From: Bacteroidales bacterium | GTDB taxonomy: Bacteria > Bacteroidota > Bacteroidia > Bacteroidales > UBA1715 | DNA: 64,000 nt | Reading direction: 5' to 3' | Assembly (NCBI GenBank): GCA_016714605.1 | Contig: JADKDL010000007.1 | Coordinates: 166,282 to 230,281, forward strand | Part shown: in pieces, positions 1 through 8,529 of the stretch | Layout: each line of letters begins with the position of its first letter | How positions within the stretch are numbered: position 1 is the first letter of the stretch | Translations under genes and position numbers: made by a program | The notes under the pieces: model-generated | Databases searched by the model: none | Seen by the model: the letters and a program-made list of their open reading frames with translations, nothing else | What the model was told of the DNA's origin: nothing

Positions 1-163
1 GAACTTATTGAAAGCAAAAAAAATTGAACAATATGAAAAAAAATTAATCCCAATGAGTTCCGATCAATTTAATCAGGAGATTGATCAAGCTTTACTTGAT
101 TCTGAAGAAGATAGAATAACATCGGCTAAAGATATTAAGAAAAAATTTCAAGCATGGGATTGA
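1..163 (+). CDS. Antitoxin of a type II toxin-antitoxin pair (3' part only)
   Basis: This reading frame is open from the left edge of the window and ends at TGA 161-163. The visible 53 residues are charged, with the stretch DQFNQEIDQALLDSEEDRIT and a basic C-terminus ending in FQAWD. That composition suits the toxin-binding tail of a small antitoxin; the DNA-binding N-terminus lies outside the window. It overlaps the start of the RelE/ParE-type toxin gene by 10 bases, the usual antitoxin-first arrangement with translational coupling. The antitoxin family cannot be named from the tail. The call rests mainly on the neighbour. Confidence 0.7.
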   Translation, partial: NLLKAKKIEQYEKKLIPMSSDQFNQEIDQALLDSEEDRITSAKDIKKKFQAWD

Positions 164-468
164 CCGTTTACTGGACTCATTTTGCCGAAAATAAACTTGA
201 TGATATTTATACATACTACAAGGAAAAGTCAGGAACAAGAATTGCTAGAAAACTTGTTGATGAGATAGTAAATAAAACCTTAGAATTAGAGAAAAATCCA
301 TTAATAGGTCAAAAAGAATTACTACTCAGTCATAGAATTCAAGAGTTTAGATATTTAGTTTATAAAAGTTACAAAATAATATACTTGGTAAACATTCAAA
401 AGAAACGAATAGAAGTTTTTAATTTGTTTGACTGTAGACAAAACCCTATAAAGATTGATGAGATTTAA
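154..468 (+). CDS. RelE/ParE family toxin
   Basis: A 104-residue basic protein with the RelE/ParE layout: an N-terminal helix pair (FAENKLDDIYTYYKEKSG, then a lysine-rich second helix) followed by beta strands with the typical EFRYLVYKSYKIIYLV core and a C-terminal strand ending near FDCRQNP. Members of this family either cleave mRNA on the ribosome (RelE) or poison gyrase (ParE); the sequence alone does not settle which. The FRYLVYKSYKIIY pattern resembles the ParE-leaning subgroup common in Bacteroidota. Its ATG lies inside the end of the upstream antitoxin gene, so the two are co-translated and the pair should be autoregulated by the antitoxin. Confidence 0.85.
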   Translation: MGLTVYWTHFAENKLDDIYTYYKEKSGTRIARKLVDEIVNKTLELEKNPLIGQKELLLSHRIQEFRYLVYKSYKIIYLVNIQKKRIEVFNLFDCRQNPIKIDEI

Positions 469-902
469 TTTCACAGATGGCACAGATGGCGCTAGCTTGT
501 AACTCGTGCCCAACTCATCGTGGGTATACCGTCAACTTACAAATTTTCCGATAGTGAAAGTTTTTCATATTGTATCGAATTACATGGTAAAGATGAAATT
601 CAGGTAGAGACGCACGGCCGTGCGTCTCTACGGAGGGTTCAGTTCAAAACCGGTTGTGATTATCGAAATGTTTTATCATATAGAAAACGAATTTCACATA
701 TTCAAATACAATGATATCTGTAATTTCTATCTGATATGATGTAATTCTATCAGGTAATACATTCCCCACCTTTGTAGTGTGAAAATTTATTCGCAATTAT
801 AATTTGAAAAACGAAACATCAGTTAGAAAATAATCTTTCGCACCAAAAGAATGATTATTTCATGGATGTTCCTTATGTCAAATTAAAAAAACATTAAAAA
901 AA
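469..902. other. Repeat-bearing intergenic region
   Basis: No convincing gene. Bases 478-511 hold a degenerate copy of an interspersed motif (AGATGGCGC..GTTTGTAACT) seen again near 34330, 47690, 47880 and 54280. A perfect 28-bp palindrome lies at 604-631. Bases 767-774 (CACCTTTG) are one mismatch from a Bacteroidota -7 element and could drive the lipoprotein gene at 903, leaving a leader of about 120 bases. Confidence 0.5.
604..631. repeat. 28-bp perfect palindrome (AGACGCACGGCCGTGCGTCT core)
   Basis: The sequence reads the same on both strands over 28 bases. A near-identical copy (central CGGCCG changed to CGGACG) sits inside a coding region at 50232-50257. It behaves as a dispersed REP-like element that can fold into a strong hairpin. 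Confidence 0.85.
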
Positions 903-1298
903 ATGAAAACAATTAAAAAAATCGCAATTATTGGAGTTGTTGTATTGATGACTTCTTGTTCAACCACAGCTAATTTTCCGATTTCAGAAGTTACACCTGC
1001 GGCCGACATAACTGCATCATATGAAAAGCAAGGTGCTTCAGATTATCTTGTAACAATTACTGCTAATAATCTTGCTGATAGCGAACGTTTAAACCCACCT
1101 AAAAAATATTATATAATATGGGCTGTTTCAAGTGCTGGCGATATTAAAAATGTAGGTCGTTTTGATCAGGAAAATGCTAGAATTTCCACATACCAAGCCT
1201 CGTTTCCCTTCAAACCTACCGAGATTTTTATCACTGCCGAAGACAAAGATGATTTGCGCAAACCTATAGGTGTTGAAATATCAAGAACAAAAATTTAA
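903..1298 (+). CDS. Small predicted lipoprotein
   Basis: A 131-residue protein with a clear lipoprotein signal: basic start MKTIKKIAIIG, a hydrophobic stretch, and a lipobox LMTSC with the acylated cysteine at residue 19. The mature part (STTANFPISEV onward) is beta-rich, with segments such as YIIWAVSSAGDIKNVGRF and EIFITAEDKDDLRKP. It resembles the immunoglobulin-like folds common in Bacteroidota lipoproteins of unknown role, but no specific family is recognised. It is a single gene between a repeat-bearing spacer and a terminator, so it is probably transcribed alone. The ATG is placed directly before the signal peptide and no earlier start is available. Confidence 0.75.
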   Translation: MKTIKKIAIIGVVVLMTSCSTTANFPISEVTPAADITASYEKQGASDYLVTITANNLADSERLNPPKKYYIIWAVSSAGDIKNVGRFDQENARISTYQASFPFKPTEIFITAEDKDDLRKPIGVEISRTKI

Positions 1299-1462
1299 TA
1301 GCAACTGTTTACACACTAAAACAACTGGTTTAATAGGCCGTAATTTATTAAATCGGCATCAAAGCTCTATTTTAAAAGCTAAGATGAGGTAATTTTTTCG
1401 CTGTTGGTGTGGCGATATTAAAAGAGTGCATGAAAATGCGTAATGCCTTTGTTTTATTGCAA

Positions 1463-1502
1463 GAGGAGTCTCAGGAGGTAAACACTTCAGAGACTCCTTT
1501 TA
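1463..1502. terminator. Rho-independent terminator
   Basis: Inverted repeat GGAGTCTC (1465-1472) / GAGACTCC (1490-1497) with a 17-base loop, followed by TTTT. It lies between the lipoprotein gene and the convergent mannan operon and can serve the plus-strand gene. Confidence 0.7.
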
Positions 1503-1518
1503 TCATTTAAAATGGAGC

Positions 1519-2714
1519 TTACCATTTATCCATCTTTTCTATAAGTCTCATCAGAGCTCTGCTGTTATGATATGGAGCTTTCCAGTTGCTTAGTTTGGGT
1601 TGCTGTTGCAATGGTTCCTTATTTTCATCTACACACCAGTGCCATTCTCCAATTTTAGTATCTATAATATGTTCAGAAATATAGTTCCAAAATGGCACAA
1701 TTGGCTTTCGGTATTTCTCATCGTGAGTCAGTTCAAAAGCATTGCCTAAGCCTTCGAGAGCTTCGCACAGCACCCACCAGTGCCTTTCGGTGTTGTATTT
1801 GTTCGTGTCTAAATATCGGTGATAGATGCATGATTCTTTTTTTTCATCCAAAGCCTCTGCAAGAAATACATCAGCCATTTTCAGAATGAGCGGTTTATAT
1901 TTGCTTTCATAGATTCATTGCCAATAGTTTCAATTGCATCCCACAGCAACCAAGAGGTCTCTATATCATGTCCGTATGAATGTTCGCGCACCTGACTGTT
2001 CCAATTCTTGTCGAAAAAGAGTTGCAAATGCCCATCTTTGTCAATAATATATTTGTAGAATACCTCAGCAAGATTGGTAAGAGCCGTTTTCACCTTTTCA
2101 TTGCCGGTTATTGAAAGCAAACGGGTATATGCCTCAAGTACATGCAGATTGGTATTCATACTCTTGGGGTTATTTTGGTCTACTGGGCTGAGTCTGACAT
2201 CATCAAGCTGGGTCCATTCCTGAGTGTATGCTTCAAAATAGCCACCAAATTCTTTATCAAGACTGTGTATCTCCATCAAATCAAAGAGTTCTAAAGCATC
2301 GGTAAGAGCTTTTTCATCTTTAGAAACAGCATAATATTCGCAAAGACCATAAAGCACGAAGGCTTGTGCATAGGTTTGTTTTTTAGTAATAAGTGCTTGC
2401 CTTTGTGCGGATATTTCCCAAAAATATCCGCCATTGCTTTTATCGTAAAAGTGATTTTCCAGAAAGGCTTTTGTTTGTTTGGCAACATTCAAATAATCTG
2501 CGTTTTTGGAAAATATAGATGCTGCCGAAAACGACCAAAGTATGCGTGAATACATGATTATACCCAATGGAGCATTGGCATCTTTTTTTCCAAAATGATC
2601 TATGAATCCATAATATTGATTGGTAGACTTATTGAATGCCTCGGTCGACCACCAAGTAAGAATATCAGCATAAGCCTTTTTTAATTCATCGGCAGTAGCT
2701 TCAAAGTTTTTCAT
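1519..2714 (-). pseudogene. Cellobiose 2-epimerase, frameshifted
   Basis: AGE-family epimerase (EC 5.1.3.11 type). The family converts the reducing-end glucose of 4-O-beta-mannosyl- or cellobiose-type disaccharides to its 2-epimer. The N-terminal 277 residues (2714 to 1881) contain the alpha/alpha-barrel landmarks GGYFWEIS, NTNLHVLEAYTRL and EHSYGHDIETSWLLWD. The C-terminal part (1878 to 1519) carries ADVFLAEAL, RHWWVLCEALEGL and GEWHWCVD. The two lie in different frames. Adding one T near 1910 joins them as IGNESYESKYKPLILKMADV and gives a normal length of about 398 residues. The gene follows the GH130 phosphorylase and GH26 mannanase genes, as in the Bacteroides fragilis mannan pathway. Whether the break is real or a sequencing error cannot be told here. 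Confidence 0.85.
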
Positions 2715-2779
2715 AAATTAATACTGTTTTTTTTATATGAAATTATAGTCTAGAGCATAACGGGAAATTCTCAGAATTA

Positions 2780-3958
2780 CTAAGCCTTATTTTTTTCAAT
2801 AAGATTAATGATAGCCTCTACAGATTTTCCGGTTCTCATACCATCGGCAGGGGTATTCAGAACATAATCAAGCAATCTGTCTACCGTTGTCGTTGCTACG
2901 TGCATTCTCTGGTCTGATGATGCGTAGTAAATAAATACTGTGCCATCTTCATTATGAATCCAACCATTAGAAAACAACACATTAGACACATCGCCAATGC
3001 GCTCTTCGCCCTGTGGAGCCATAAAATAACCGCCTGGCATTGCAATCACTTTTCCGGGGTCATTTTTATCAGCAAGAAACATATATAAAACATATCGTAA
3101 CCCAGCAGCGCAATTACGCACCCCGTGAGCCAAATGAAGCCATCCTTTGTCTGTTTTTATTGGAGCCGGACCCAAGCCATTCTTTAGTTCGTAAATGGTG
3201 TGGTATGCTTTATTTGCAATTATGTTTTCATTCTCAACCACCGGATTGTTCATGTCTTTAACGTAACCCATGCCTATGCCACCACCGGATCCAACATCAA
3301 TGAACCCATCTTGCGGACGAGTAAAGAGCATATACTTGCCATCAATAAAATGCTGATGCAGGACTACATTTCGTTGTTGTCCGGTTTTTGAAATCAAATC
3401 GGGCAGTCTTTCCCATGTTTTAAGGTCTTTACTTCGTACTATTCCAGCGTTTGCAATAGCCGAACTGGTATCGTTTTTAGGAGCATTCGGGTCTTTTCTT
3501 TCGGTACAGAATATTCCGTAGAAAAATCCATCATCGTGTTTGGTTATGCGCATGTCATACACATTCACATCAGGATTTTCTGTCTCAGGAAGCAAAATAG
3601 GTTTTTCCCAAAATCTAAAATTATCTATTCCATTATCGCTTTCAGCTATTGCAAAATAAGATTTTCTATCCCAACCTTCTACCCTTACCACTATCAAATA
3701 TTTACCATTATGCTTTATTGCACCTGCATTGAAGGTAGCATTTACTCCAATTCTTTGCACTAAAAGCGGATTTCTATCGGTATTTAAATCAAATCGCCAT
3801 TCCAAGGGAATATGATTTTCGGTAACAATTGGGTTCACATATCGGGTATAGATTCCATTATAATCATCAACCGGTTTGTTTTTCTTAGTAATTAAGGTTT
3901 CGTAGTCAGCTCTAATTTTTTGTAGCTGATTTTGTACATTGAAGTTTTGAAATGACAT
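2780..3958 (-). CDS. GH130 4-O-beta-D-mannosyl-D-glucose phosphorylase
   Basis: Predicted to split mannosyl-1,4-glucose with phosphate into mannose 1-phosphate and glucose in the cytoplasm. At 392 residues it has the length of the characterised Bacteroides mannosylglucose phosphorylases. The five-bladed propeller motifs are present: NPLLVQRIGVNATFNAGA near residues 63-80, the VYDMRIT motif with the likely general acid Asp135, TGQQRNVVLHQHF, and LAHGVRNCAAGLRY. There is no signal peptide. It lies 24 bases downstream of the mannanase gene and 65 bases upstream of the epimerase, which supplies its substrate by epimerising mannobiose. The gene trio makes the GH130_1 assignment firm; a mannan-chain phosphorylase (GH130_2) is less likely. 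Confidence 0.9.
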   Translation of the reverse strand: MSFQNFNVQNQLQKIRADYETLITKKNKPVDDYNGIYTRYVNPIVTENHIPLEWRFDLNTDRNPLLVQRIGVNATFNAGAIKHNGKYLIVVRVEGWDRKSYFAIAESDNGIDNFRFWEKPILLPETENPDVNVYDMRITKHDDGFFYGIFCTERKDPNAPKNDTSSAIANAGIVRSKDLKTWERLPDLISKTGQQRNVVLHQHFIDGKYMLFTRPQDGFIDVGSGGGIGMGYVKDMNNPVVENENIIANKAYHTIYELKNGLGPAPIKTDKGWLHLAHGVRNCAAGLRYVLYMFLADKNDPGKVIAMPGGYFMAPQGEERIGDVSNVLFSNGWIHNEDGTVFIYYASSDQRMHVATTTVDRLLDYVLNTPADGMRTGKSVEAIINLIEKNKA

Positions 3959-3982
3959 AATAATTCTATTTTTGATTCCTTT

Positions 3983-5113
3983 TTATTTTGAATTAAGTAG
4001 TTTTACATCGTTTGCAAATAGCGATTGCGGATTATTGTAAAATGTTTTGAAATCGTCGGCACTTTTTTGTCCCGGATAAGGAGCGAAAAAGTGATCTAGA
4101 TGTGCATTTCTCCATACAAGCACCCAAGCTACACCTGATGAGTTTATTGCAGGTAAGAGAGATTCTGTCCACCATTTTTCATTTGGTATACTGCAATAAC
4201 CGGTTTCGGTGAAAGCATAAACTTTGTCCTTTTCTTTACCTAATTCTTTAAGTATCGCTATGTTTTTAGGGGCTACTTCTTTGTAGTTTATGTTATACTG
4301 GGGCAAATCATACACATCGCAACCAAGTATATCAACATAGTCATCGCCTGGATATTTTGCCAAATACTCTTCTTTGTTTTGAAATAGGTTAGGTGAGTAT
4401 GCCCAAAGCAGGTTATGTACTTGCATACTGTCTCTTAAATAATGAACAGTATATTTCCACAGAGAAACATATTCATCTACACTCGTGCTATCATTTCCCC
4501 ACCAGAACCAGCCTCCGTTGTGTTCATGATAAGGTCTCCAAACTATTGGCACAAGCTTACCGTCAGCTGTTTTTATTGATTTAAAATAATTCCCTAAAAT
4601 GGTAAGCCATTCTTTATATTTTGCATGGTGACTGCCGCCTACTAAGATATGTTTTACGGTCTGAGATTTGTCCCAAGTGTTACCATCGGTAACAGGATTT
4701 TTCGGATGCCAACTTACTGTATTTACAGCTCCAAATGCATGAGCTTTAATTATATTTGAACGTATTTCATCGAAATTTACAGAGTCGAGGTTTTCGGGCA
4801 TACCAATCTCTATGTGTCCAAGATCCCAACCAAATATTCCCGGATAATCGCCGGCTACATCATAAACATCGCATTTGCCCGGCTTTTGTGCATATTTCCA
4901 ACCCAACCCATAGGAAAGTGCATCTTGATGCCCAAACATGAACCCTGTTTTACTGTTTTCCTTTAAGTTTTTAAGCAGTTCTGCGGTTTCGGGTGTTGCC
5001 TGTTTATCTACAATTGCAAGGGTTTCAGTTACTGCCTTATTTTCAGGAGTTTTTGTAGAACACATTGTAAAAAGAAACAATGCTACGGATGTAATGAGTA
5101 GTGCTTTTTTCAT
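3983..5113 (-). CDS. GH26 beta-mannanase, lipoprotein
   Basis: A 376-residue endo-acting beta-1,4-mannanase (EC 3.2.1.78 or exo-mannobiohydrolase type) predicted to sit on the outer membrane. The lipobox cysteine is residue 18 (LFTMC). GH26 signatures are clear: GHQDALSYGLGW near 61-72, VSWHPKNP near 133, the acid/base Glu197 in YHEHNGGWFWWG, and the nucleophile Glu303 in FTETGY. It is the first gene of a leftward operon with the phosphorylase and epimerase. The expected sugar transporter of this pathway is absent from the window. A long AT-rich region upstream separates it from the divergent gmd gene and must hold the promoter. Confidence 0.92.
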   Translation of the reverse strand: MKKALLITSVALFLFTMCSTKTPENKAVTETLAIVDKQATPETAELLKNLKENSKTGFMFGHQDALSYGLGWKYAQKPGKCDVYDVAGDYPGIFGWDLGHIEIGMPENLDSVNFDEIRSNIIKAHAFGAVNTVSWHPKNPVTDGNTWDKSQTVKHILVGGSHHAKYKEWLTILGNYFKSIKTADGKLVPIVWRPYHEHNGGWFWWGNDSTSVDEYVSLWKYTVHYLRDSMQVHNLLWAYSPNLFQNKEEYLAKYPGDDYVDILGCDVYDLPQYNINYKEVAPKNIAILKELGKEKDKVYAFTETGYCSIPNEKWWTESLLPAINSSGVAWVLVWRNAHLDHFFAPYPGQKSADDFKTFYNNPQSLFANDVKLLNSK

Positions 5114-6018
5114 ATGTTTTTTATTTATTTTTTTTTATTTGTAATTCTTTTGTGTGAGAACTTGTCTTCTAATGAATGTTTCAAACTGTTTTATAAATGC
5201 TATGTCTTTTTACTCTAATTAAATATCTAATTATAAGCAAAATATATAATTGAATATATTTTAAGCTCAAATTAGATATTTTAAAAATTAAAGAAATACC
5301 ACAATAAACAAAAAAATGTTAACGGTAGTCAAAGATTACTGATTGACTAATTCAAAATTGTTCAAAAAACTAGTAACAATTTTGCATACAACAAAACCTT
5401 TAGAACTATTTAAGGTAACAGTTTTCGATGATTTTTATCATACTATTATTTCAACCACTGTTAAAAAAATTAATAAACAGCAGTGCAAATCAAATAGTAA
5501 AGCAAAAAAAATCAATTCTGCAACCTAAACATTCAAACCAAGCTGTTGCATATAAAACAACAACATTATTAAATTCAATTTTGCTTAAACGACACTTCTT
5601 TCTAACATGGTTAGATTTTGGTGCTTAATATATTTCCCTATTGCAAATATAATATTTTTTTGAAATTATTGAATATGAATCTATAAAAGAGGAATATTAT
5701 TTTAGTTCTACCCAAAAATAAACAAGTTGAGTCTTGATTTATTTGGGATTATAATTCTTTTACCTTAAAATTAGAACAGGTAAAGTCGAAATTTATAATG
5801 TAATAGATTGATTAAATTTCTATAAATTAAGAGCAGAAATTCAAACTTTTCACTTGTTTTTTAAACAAGTTGTTCTATGAATACATTAAGGCAAAATGCT
5901 AGAAATTAAAGCAAGAATATCAATAAATTGTATTTTGCTGAATTTCTTTGCATTATAATTTGTTAATATACGTAATATAATTATTTTTGCATTAAATAAA
6001 AAAAAAATTATTACATTA
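5114..6018. other. AT-rich divergent intergenic region
   Basis: About 900 bases between the mannan operon and gmd. No open frame with coding character was found, and no tRNA or riboswitch-like structure is evident. It must hold the promoter of the leftward mannan operon, but no clean TAnnTTTG copy on the minus strand could be assigned. Confidence 0.4.
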
Positions 6019-6049
6019 TTTGTTTGTTAGAGAATTGCCAATATTTTTG
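6019..6049 (+). promoter_or_regulatory. Bacteroidota-type promoter of gmd
   Basis: TTTG (6019-6022), a 19-base spacer, then TATTTTTG (6042-6049), which matches TAnnTTTG exactly. Transcription should start near 6055, leaving a leader of under 20 bases before the ATG at 6073. Confidence 0.7.
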
Positions 6050-6072
6050 TATAAATTTAAGACCTAGATAAA

Positions 6073-7233
6073 ATGACAAAAAAAGTTGCATTAATTACTG
6101 GAATAACCGGACAAGACGGTGCTTATCTTACCGAATTTTTATTAAAAAAGGGATACATTGTTCACGGTATCAAAAGAAGATCATCGCTTTTTAATACAGA
6201 TAGAATAGATCATTTGTACCAAGATCCACATGTAGAAAATAGAAATTTAATACTACATTATGGGGACTTAACAGATTCTATGAATCTTACAAGAATAATT
6301 CAAGAAACTCAACCCGACGAAATATACAACTTGGCAGCAATGAGCCACGTTATGGTAAGTTTCGACACTCCTGAATACACTGCAAATGCTGATGGAATAG
6401 GAACATTGAGAATACTTGAAGCAGTTCGTTTGTTGGGATTAACTAAAAAAACAAGAATATATCAAGCTTCAACATCAGAACTTTATGGGTTGGTGCAACA
6501 AGTCCCGCAATCGGAAACAACTCCGTTTTACCCACGTTCGCCTTATGCTGTGGCTAAGTTGTATGGATACTGGATTACAGTAAACTATCGTGAAGCTTAT
6601 GGAATGCACGCAAGCAATGGAATTCTTTTCAACCATGAGTCGCCGGTAAGAGGTGAAACATTCGTAACCAGAAAAGTAACCAGAGCAATTTCTAGAATAG
6701 CGCTTGGAATGCAGAATAATGTATTTATGGGAAATCTCTCTTCAAAAAGAGACTGGGGACATGCAAAAGACTACATCAAAGCAATGTATTTGATTTTGCA
6801 ACAAGACCAACCAGATGATTACGTAATTGCAACTGGAGTAACAACTACCATTCGTGAATTTATTAGACTTGCAGGTAAAGAAATAGGTTTAGAAATTGCA
6901 TTTACCGGACAAGATGCTGAAGAAAAAGGTACAATTGTGAGTGTAGATGATAAAGTATTTAATGAAAAAGTAGGTGCGAAGTTCCTTACTAACATTAAAG
7001 CTAAGATTACTGCAAAAGATGTAATAGTTGCTGTTGACCCTAAATATTTCAGACCTACAGAGGTTGATCTGCTTATAGGAGATCCTACAAAAGCTAATAC
7101 AAAATTAAACTGGAAACCTGAGTACGACCTTAATGGCTTGATAAAAGATATGATGCAGTCTGACATCAAATTGATGCAAAAGAATGACTATCTTAAGGAT
7201 GGTGGCTACCAAATTATGAACTATTTTGAATAA
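6073..7233 (+). CDS. gmd: GDP-mannose 4,6-dehydratase
   Basis: Converts GDP-D-mannose to GDP-4-keto-6-deoxy-D-mannose (EC 4.2.1.47), the first step to GDP-L-fucose. The 386-residue protein is an extended short-chain dehydrogenase. It has the nucleotide-binding loop GITGQDG at residues 10-16, catalytic Thr134 and Glu136 in STSELYG, and the Tyr158-x-x-x-Lys162 pair in SPYAVAKLYGYW. The NHESPVRGETFVTRKV segment is also typical of Gmd. The length is slightly above the usual 350-375 because of a lysine-rich insert around residues 290-335. It is followed by fcl, which completes the pathway. A hairpin between the two genes suggests that fcl can be transcribed separately. Confidence 0.97.
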   Translation: MTKKVALITGITGQDGAYLTEFLLKKGYIVHGIKRRSSLFNTDRIDHLYQDPHVENRNLILHYGDLTDSMNLTRIIQETQPDEIYNLAAMSHVMVSFDTPEYTANADGIGTLRILEAVRLLGLTKKTRIYQASTSELYGLVQQVPQSETTPFYPRSPYAVAKLYGYWITVNYREAYGMHASNGILFNHESPVRGETFVTRKVTRAISRIALGMQNNVFMGNLSSKRDWGHAKDYIKAMYLILQQDQPDDYVIATGVTTTIREFIRLAGKEIGLEIAFTGQDAEEKGTIVSVDDKVFNEKVGAKFLTNIKAKITAKDVIVAVDPKYFRPTEVDLLIGDPTKANTKLNWKPEYDLNGLIKDMMQSDIKLMQKNDYLKDGGYQIMNYFE

Positions 7234-7253
7234 TATTTTGATAAATAGATAAC

Positions 7254-7298
7254 AAAAAAATTCTCTTCTGTATAATTCTAAAAGAAGAGAATTTTTTG
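7254..7298. terminator. Terminator between gmd and fcl
   Basis: Inverted repeat AATTCTCTTCT / AGAAGAGAATT with flanking A and T tracts, immediately after gmd. It may end or attenuate transcription before fcl. Confidence 0.75.
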
Positions 7299-7377
7299 TT
7301 TCTACCTGTTTAATGAAATCATAATGGTTATAGTTTCGACAAACCCCAAGAAAAAATAAAATTAAAAAACAATAATA

Positions 7378-8457
7378 ATGGAAAAAAATGCAAAAATATA
7401 TGTAGCCGGACACCTTGGTTTGGTTGGATCTGCAATTATAAAAAATCTACAATCTAAAGGCTATTCAAACTTTTTGACAAGAAGTATAAACGAACTTGAT
7501 TTGATAAATCAACAAGCCGTAGCCGACTTCTTTGCAAAAGAAAAACCTGAGTATGTGATTTTAGCCGCTGCAAAAGTGGGTGGAATTATTGCCAATAATA
7601 CCTACAGAGCACAATTCATATATGAAAACCTGATGATTCAGAATAATATCATTCATCATGCGTATGTGAGTGGTGTAAAGAAATTACTCTTTTTGGGTAG
7701 TACCTGTATCTATCCGGGAGAGGCTCCACAACCAATGCCCGAAGATTGTTTGCTTACTTCGCCTTTGGAATATACCAATGAACCCTATGCAATAGCTAAA
7801 ATTGCAGGTATAAAAATGTGCGAAAGTTATAATTTACAATATGGCACAAATTTCATCTCTGTAATGCCTACAAACCTTTATGGACCTAACGATAATTTTG
7901 ACTTAGAGAAATCGCATGTATTACCTGCACTTATAAGAAAGATTTATATAGGAAAATGTCTTGAAAATAACGATTGGACAGCAATACAAGCCGATTTAAA
8001 TAAACGTCCGGTAGAGGGTGTAAACGGTTCTGCAAGTCAAGAAGAGATCCTTAAAATACTAGGCAAGTATGGGGTAAGAAAGTCTGACAAAGTTGAAGTT
8101 GAAATTTGGGGAACCGGAAAACCAATGAGAGAATTCCTATGGAGCGAAGAAATGGCCGATGCATGTGTATATGTAATGGAGAAAGTGAATTTTGAAGATG
8201 TGAAACCTAAAAATTCTAAAGAAATCCGCAATACACACATAAATATAGGCACAGGTAAAGAAGTATCTATTAAACAATTAGCCGAAACAATAAAAGCACA
8301 AATTGGCTTTGGTGGCAATCTATTTTTCAATGCCGACAAACCCGACGGTACCATGAAAAAACTTACCACTCCAGCTAAAATTCATAGTCTAGGATGGCAT
8401 CATACCATTGAAATACAAGATGGAATAAAGAAACTGTTTGACTGGTATATAGGTTAA
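7378..8457 (+). CDS. fcl: GDP-L-fucose synthase
   Basis: Epimerase/reductase that turns GDP-4-keto-6-deoxymannose into GDP-L-fucose with NADPH (EC 1.1.1.271). The 359-residue SDR protein shows GHLGLVG at 11-17, Ser108 in LGSTCIYPG, and Tyr137/Lys141 in NEPYAIAKIAG. The GTGKPMREFLWSEEMADACVYVME segment near the C-terminal third is the family's substrate-binding loop. Bacteroidota enzymes are longer than the 321-residue E. coli WcaG because of an insert around residues 190-225, and this one has it. Together with gmd it supplies fucose for capsule, O-antigen or glycoprotein O-glycans. A strong terminator follows at once. Confidence 0.96.
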   Translation: MEKNAKIYVAGHLGLVGSAIIKNLQSKGYSNFLTRSINELDLINQQAVADFFAKEKPEYVILAAAKVGGIIANNTYRAQFIYENLMIQNNIIHHAYVSGVKKLLFLGSTCIYPGEAPQPMPEDCLLTSPLEYTNEPYAIAKIAGIKMCESYNLQYGTNFISVMPTNLYGPNDNFDLEKSHVLPALIRKIYIGKCLENNDWTAIQADLNKRPVEGVNGSASQEEILKILGKYGVRKSDKVEVEIWGTGKPMREFLWSEEMADACVYVMEKVNFEDVKPKNSKEIRNTHINIGTGKEVSIKQLAETIKAQIGFGGNLFFNADKPDGTMKKLTTPAKIHSLGWHHTIEIQDGIKKLFDWYIG

Positions 8458-8460
8458 TAG

Positions 8461-8493
8461 AAAAAGGCGATGCTCAGAAGCATCGCCTTTTTT
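8461..8493. terminator. Terminator after fcl
   Basis: GGCGATGC / GCATCGCC stem with a 6-base loop, A-rich on the left and TTTTTT on the right. It works for fcl and, on the other strand, for the convergent T9SS protein gene. Confidence 0.9.
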
Positions 8494-8529
8494 ATAGATA
8501 TTAAAAGCATTTATTATCGCTATTGTAGA

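Noticed and set aside
520..714. 64-codon frame on the plus strand
   Set aside because: It starts at GTG, runs through the 28-bp palindrome and an interspersed repeat, and has no coding character.
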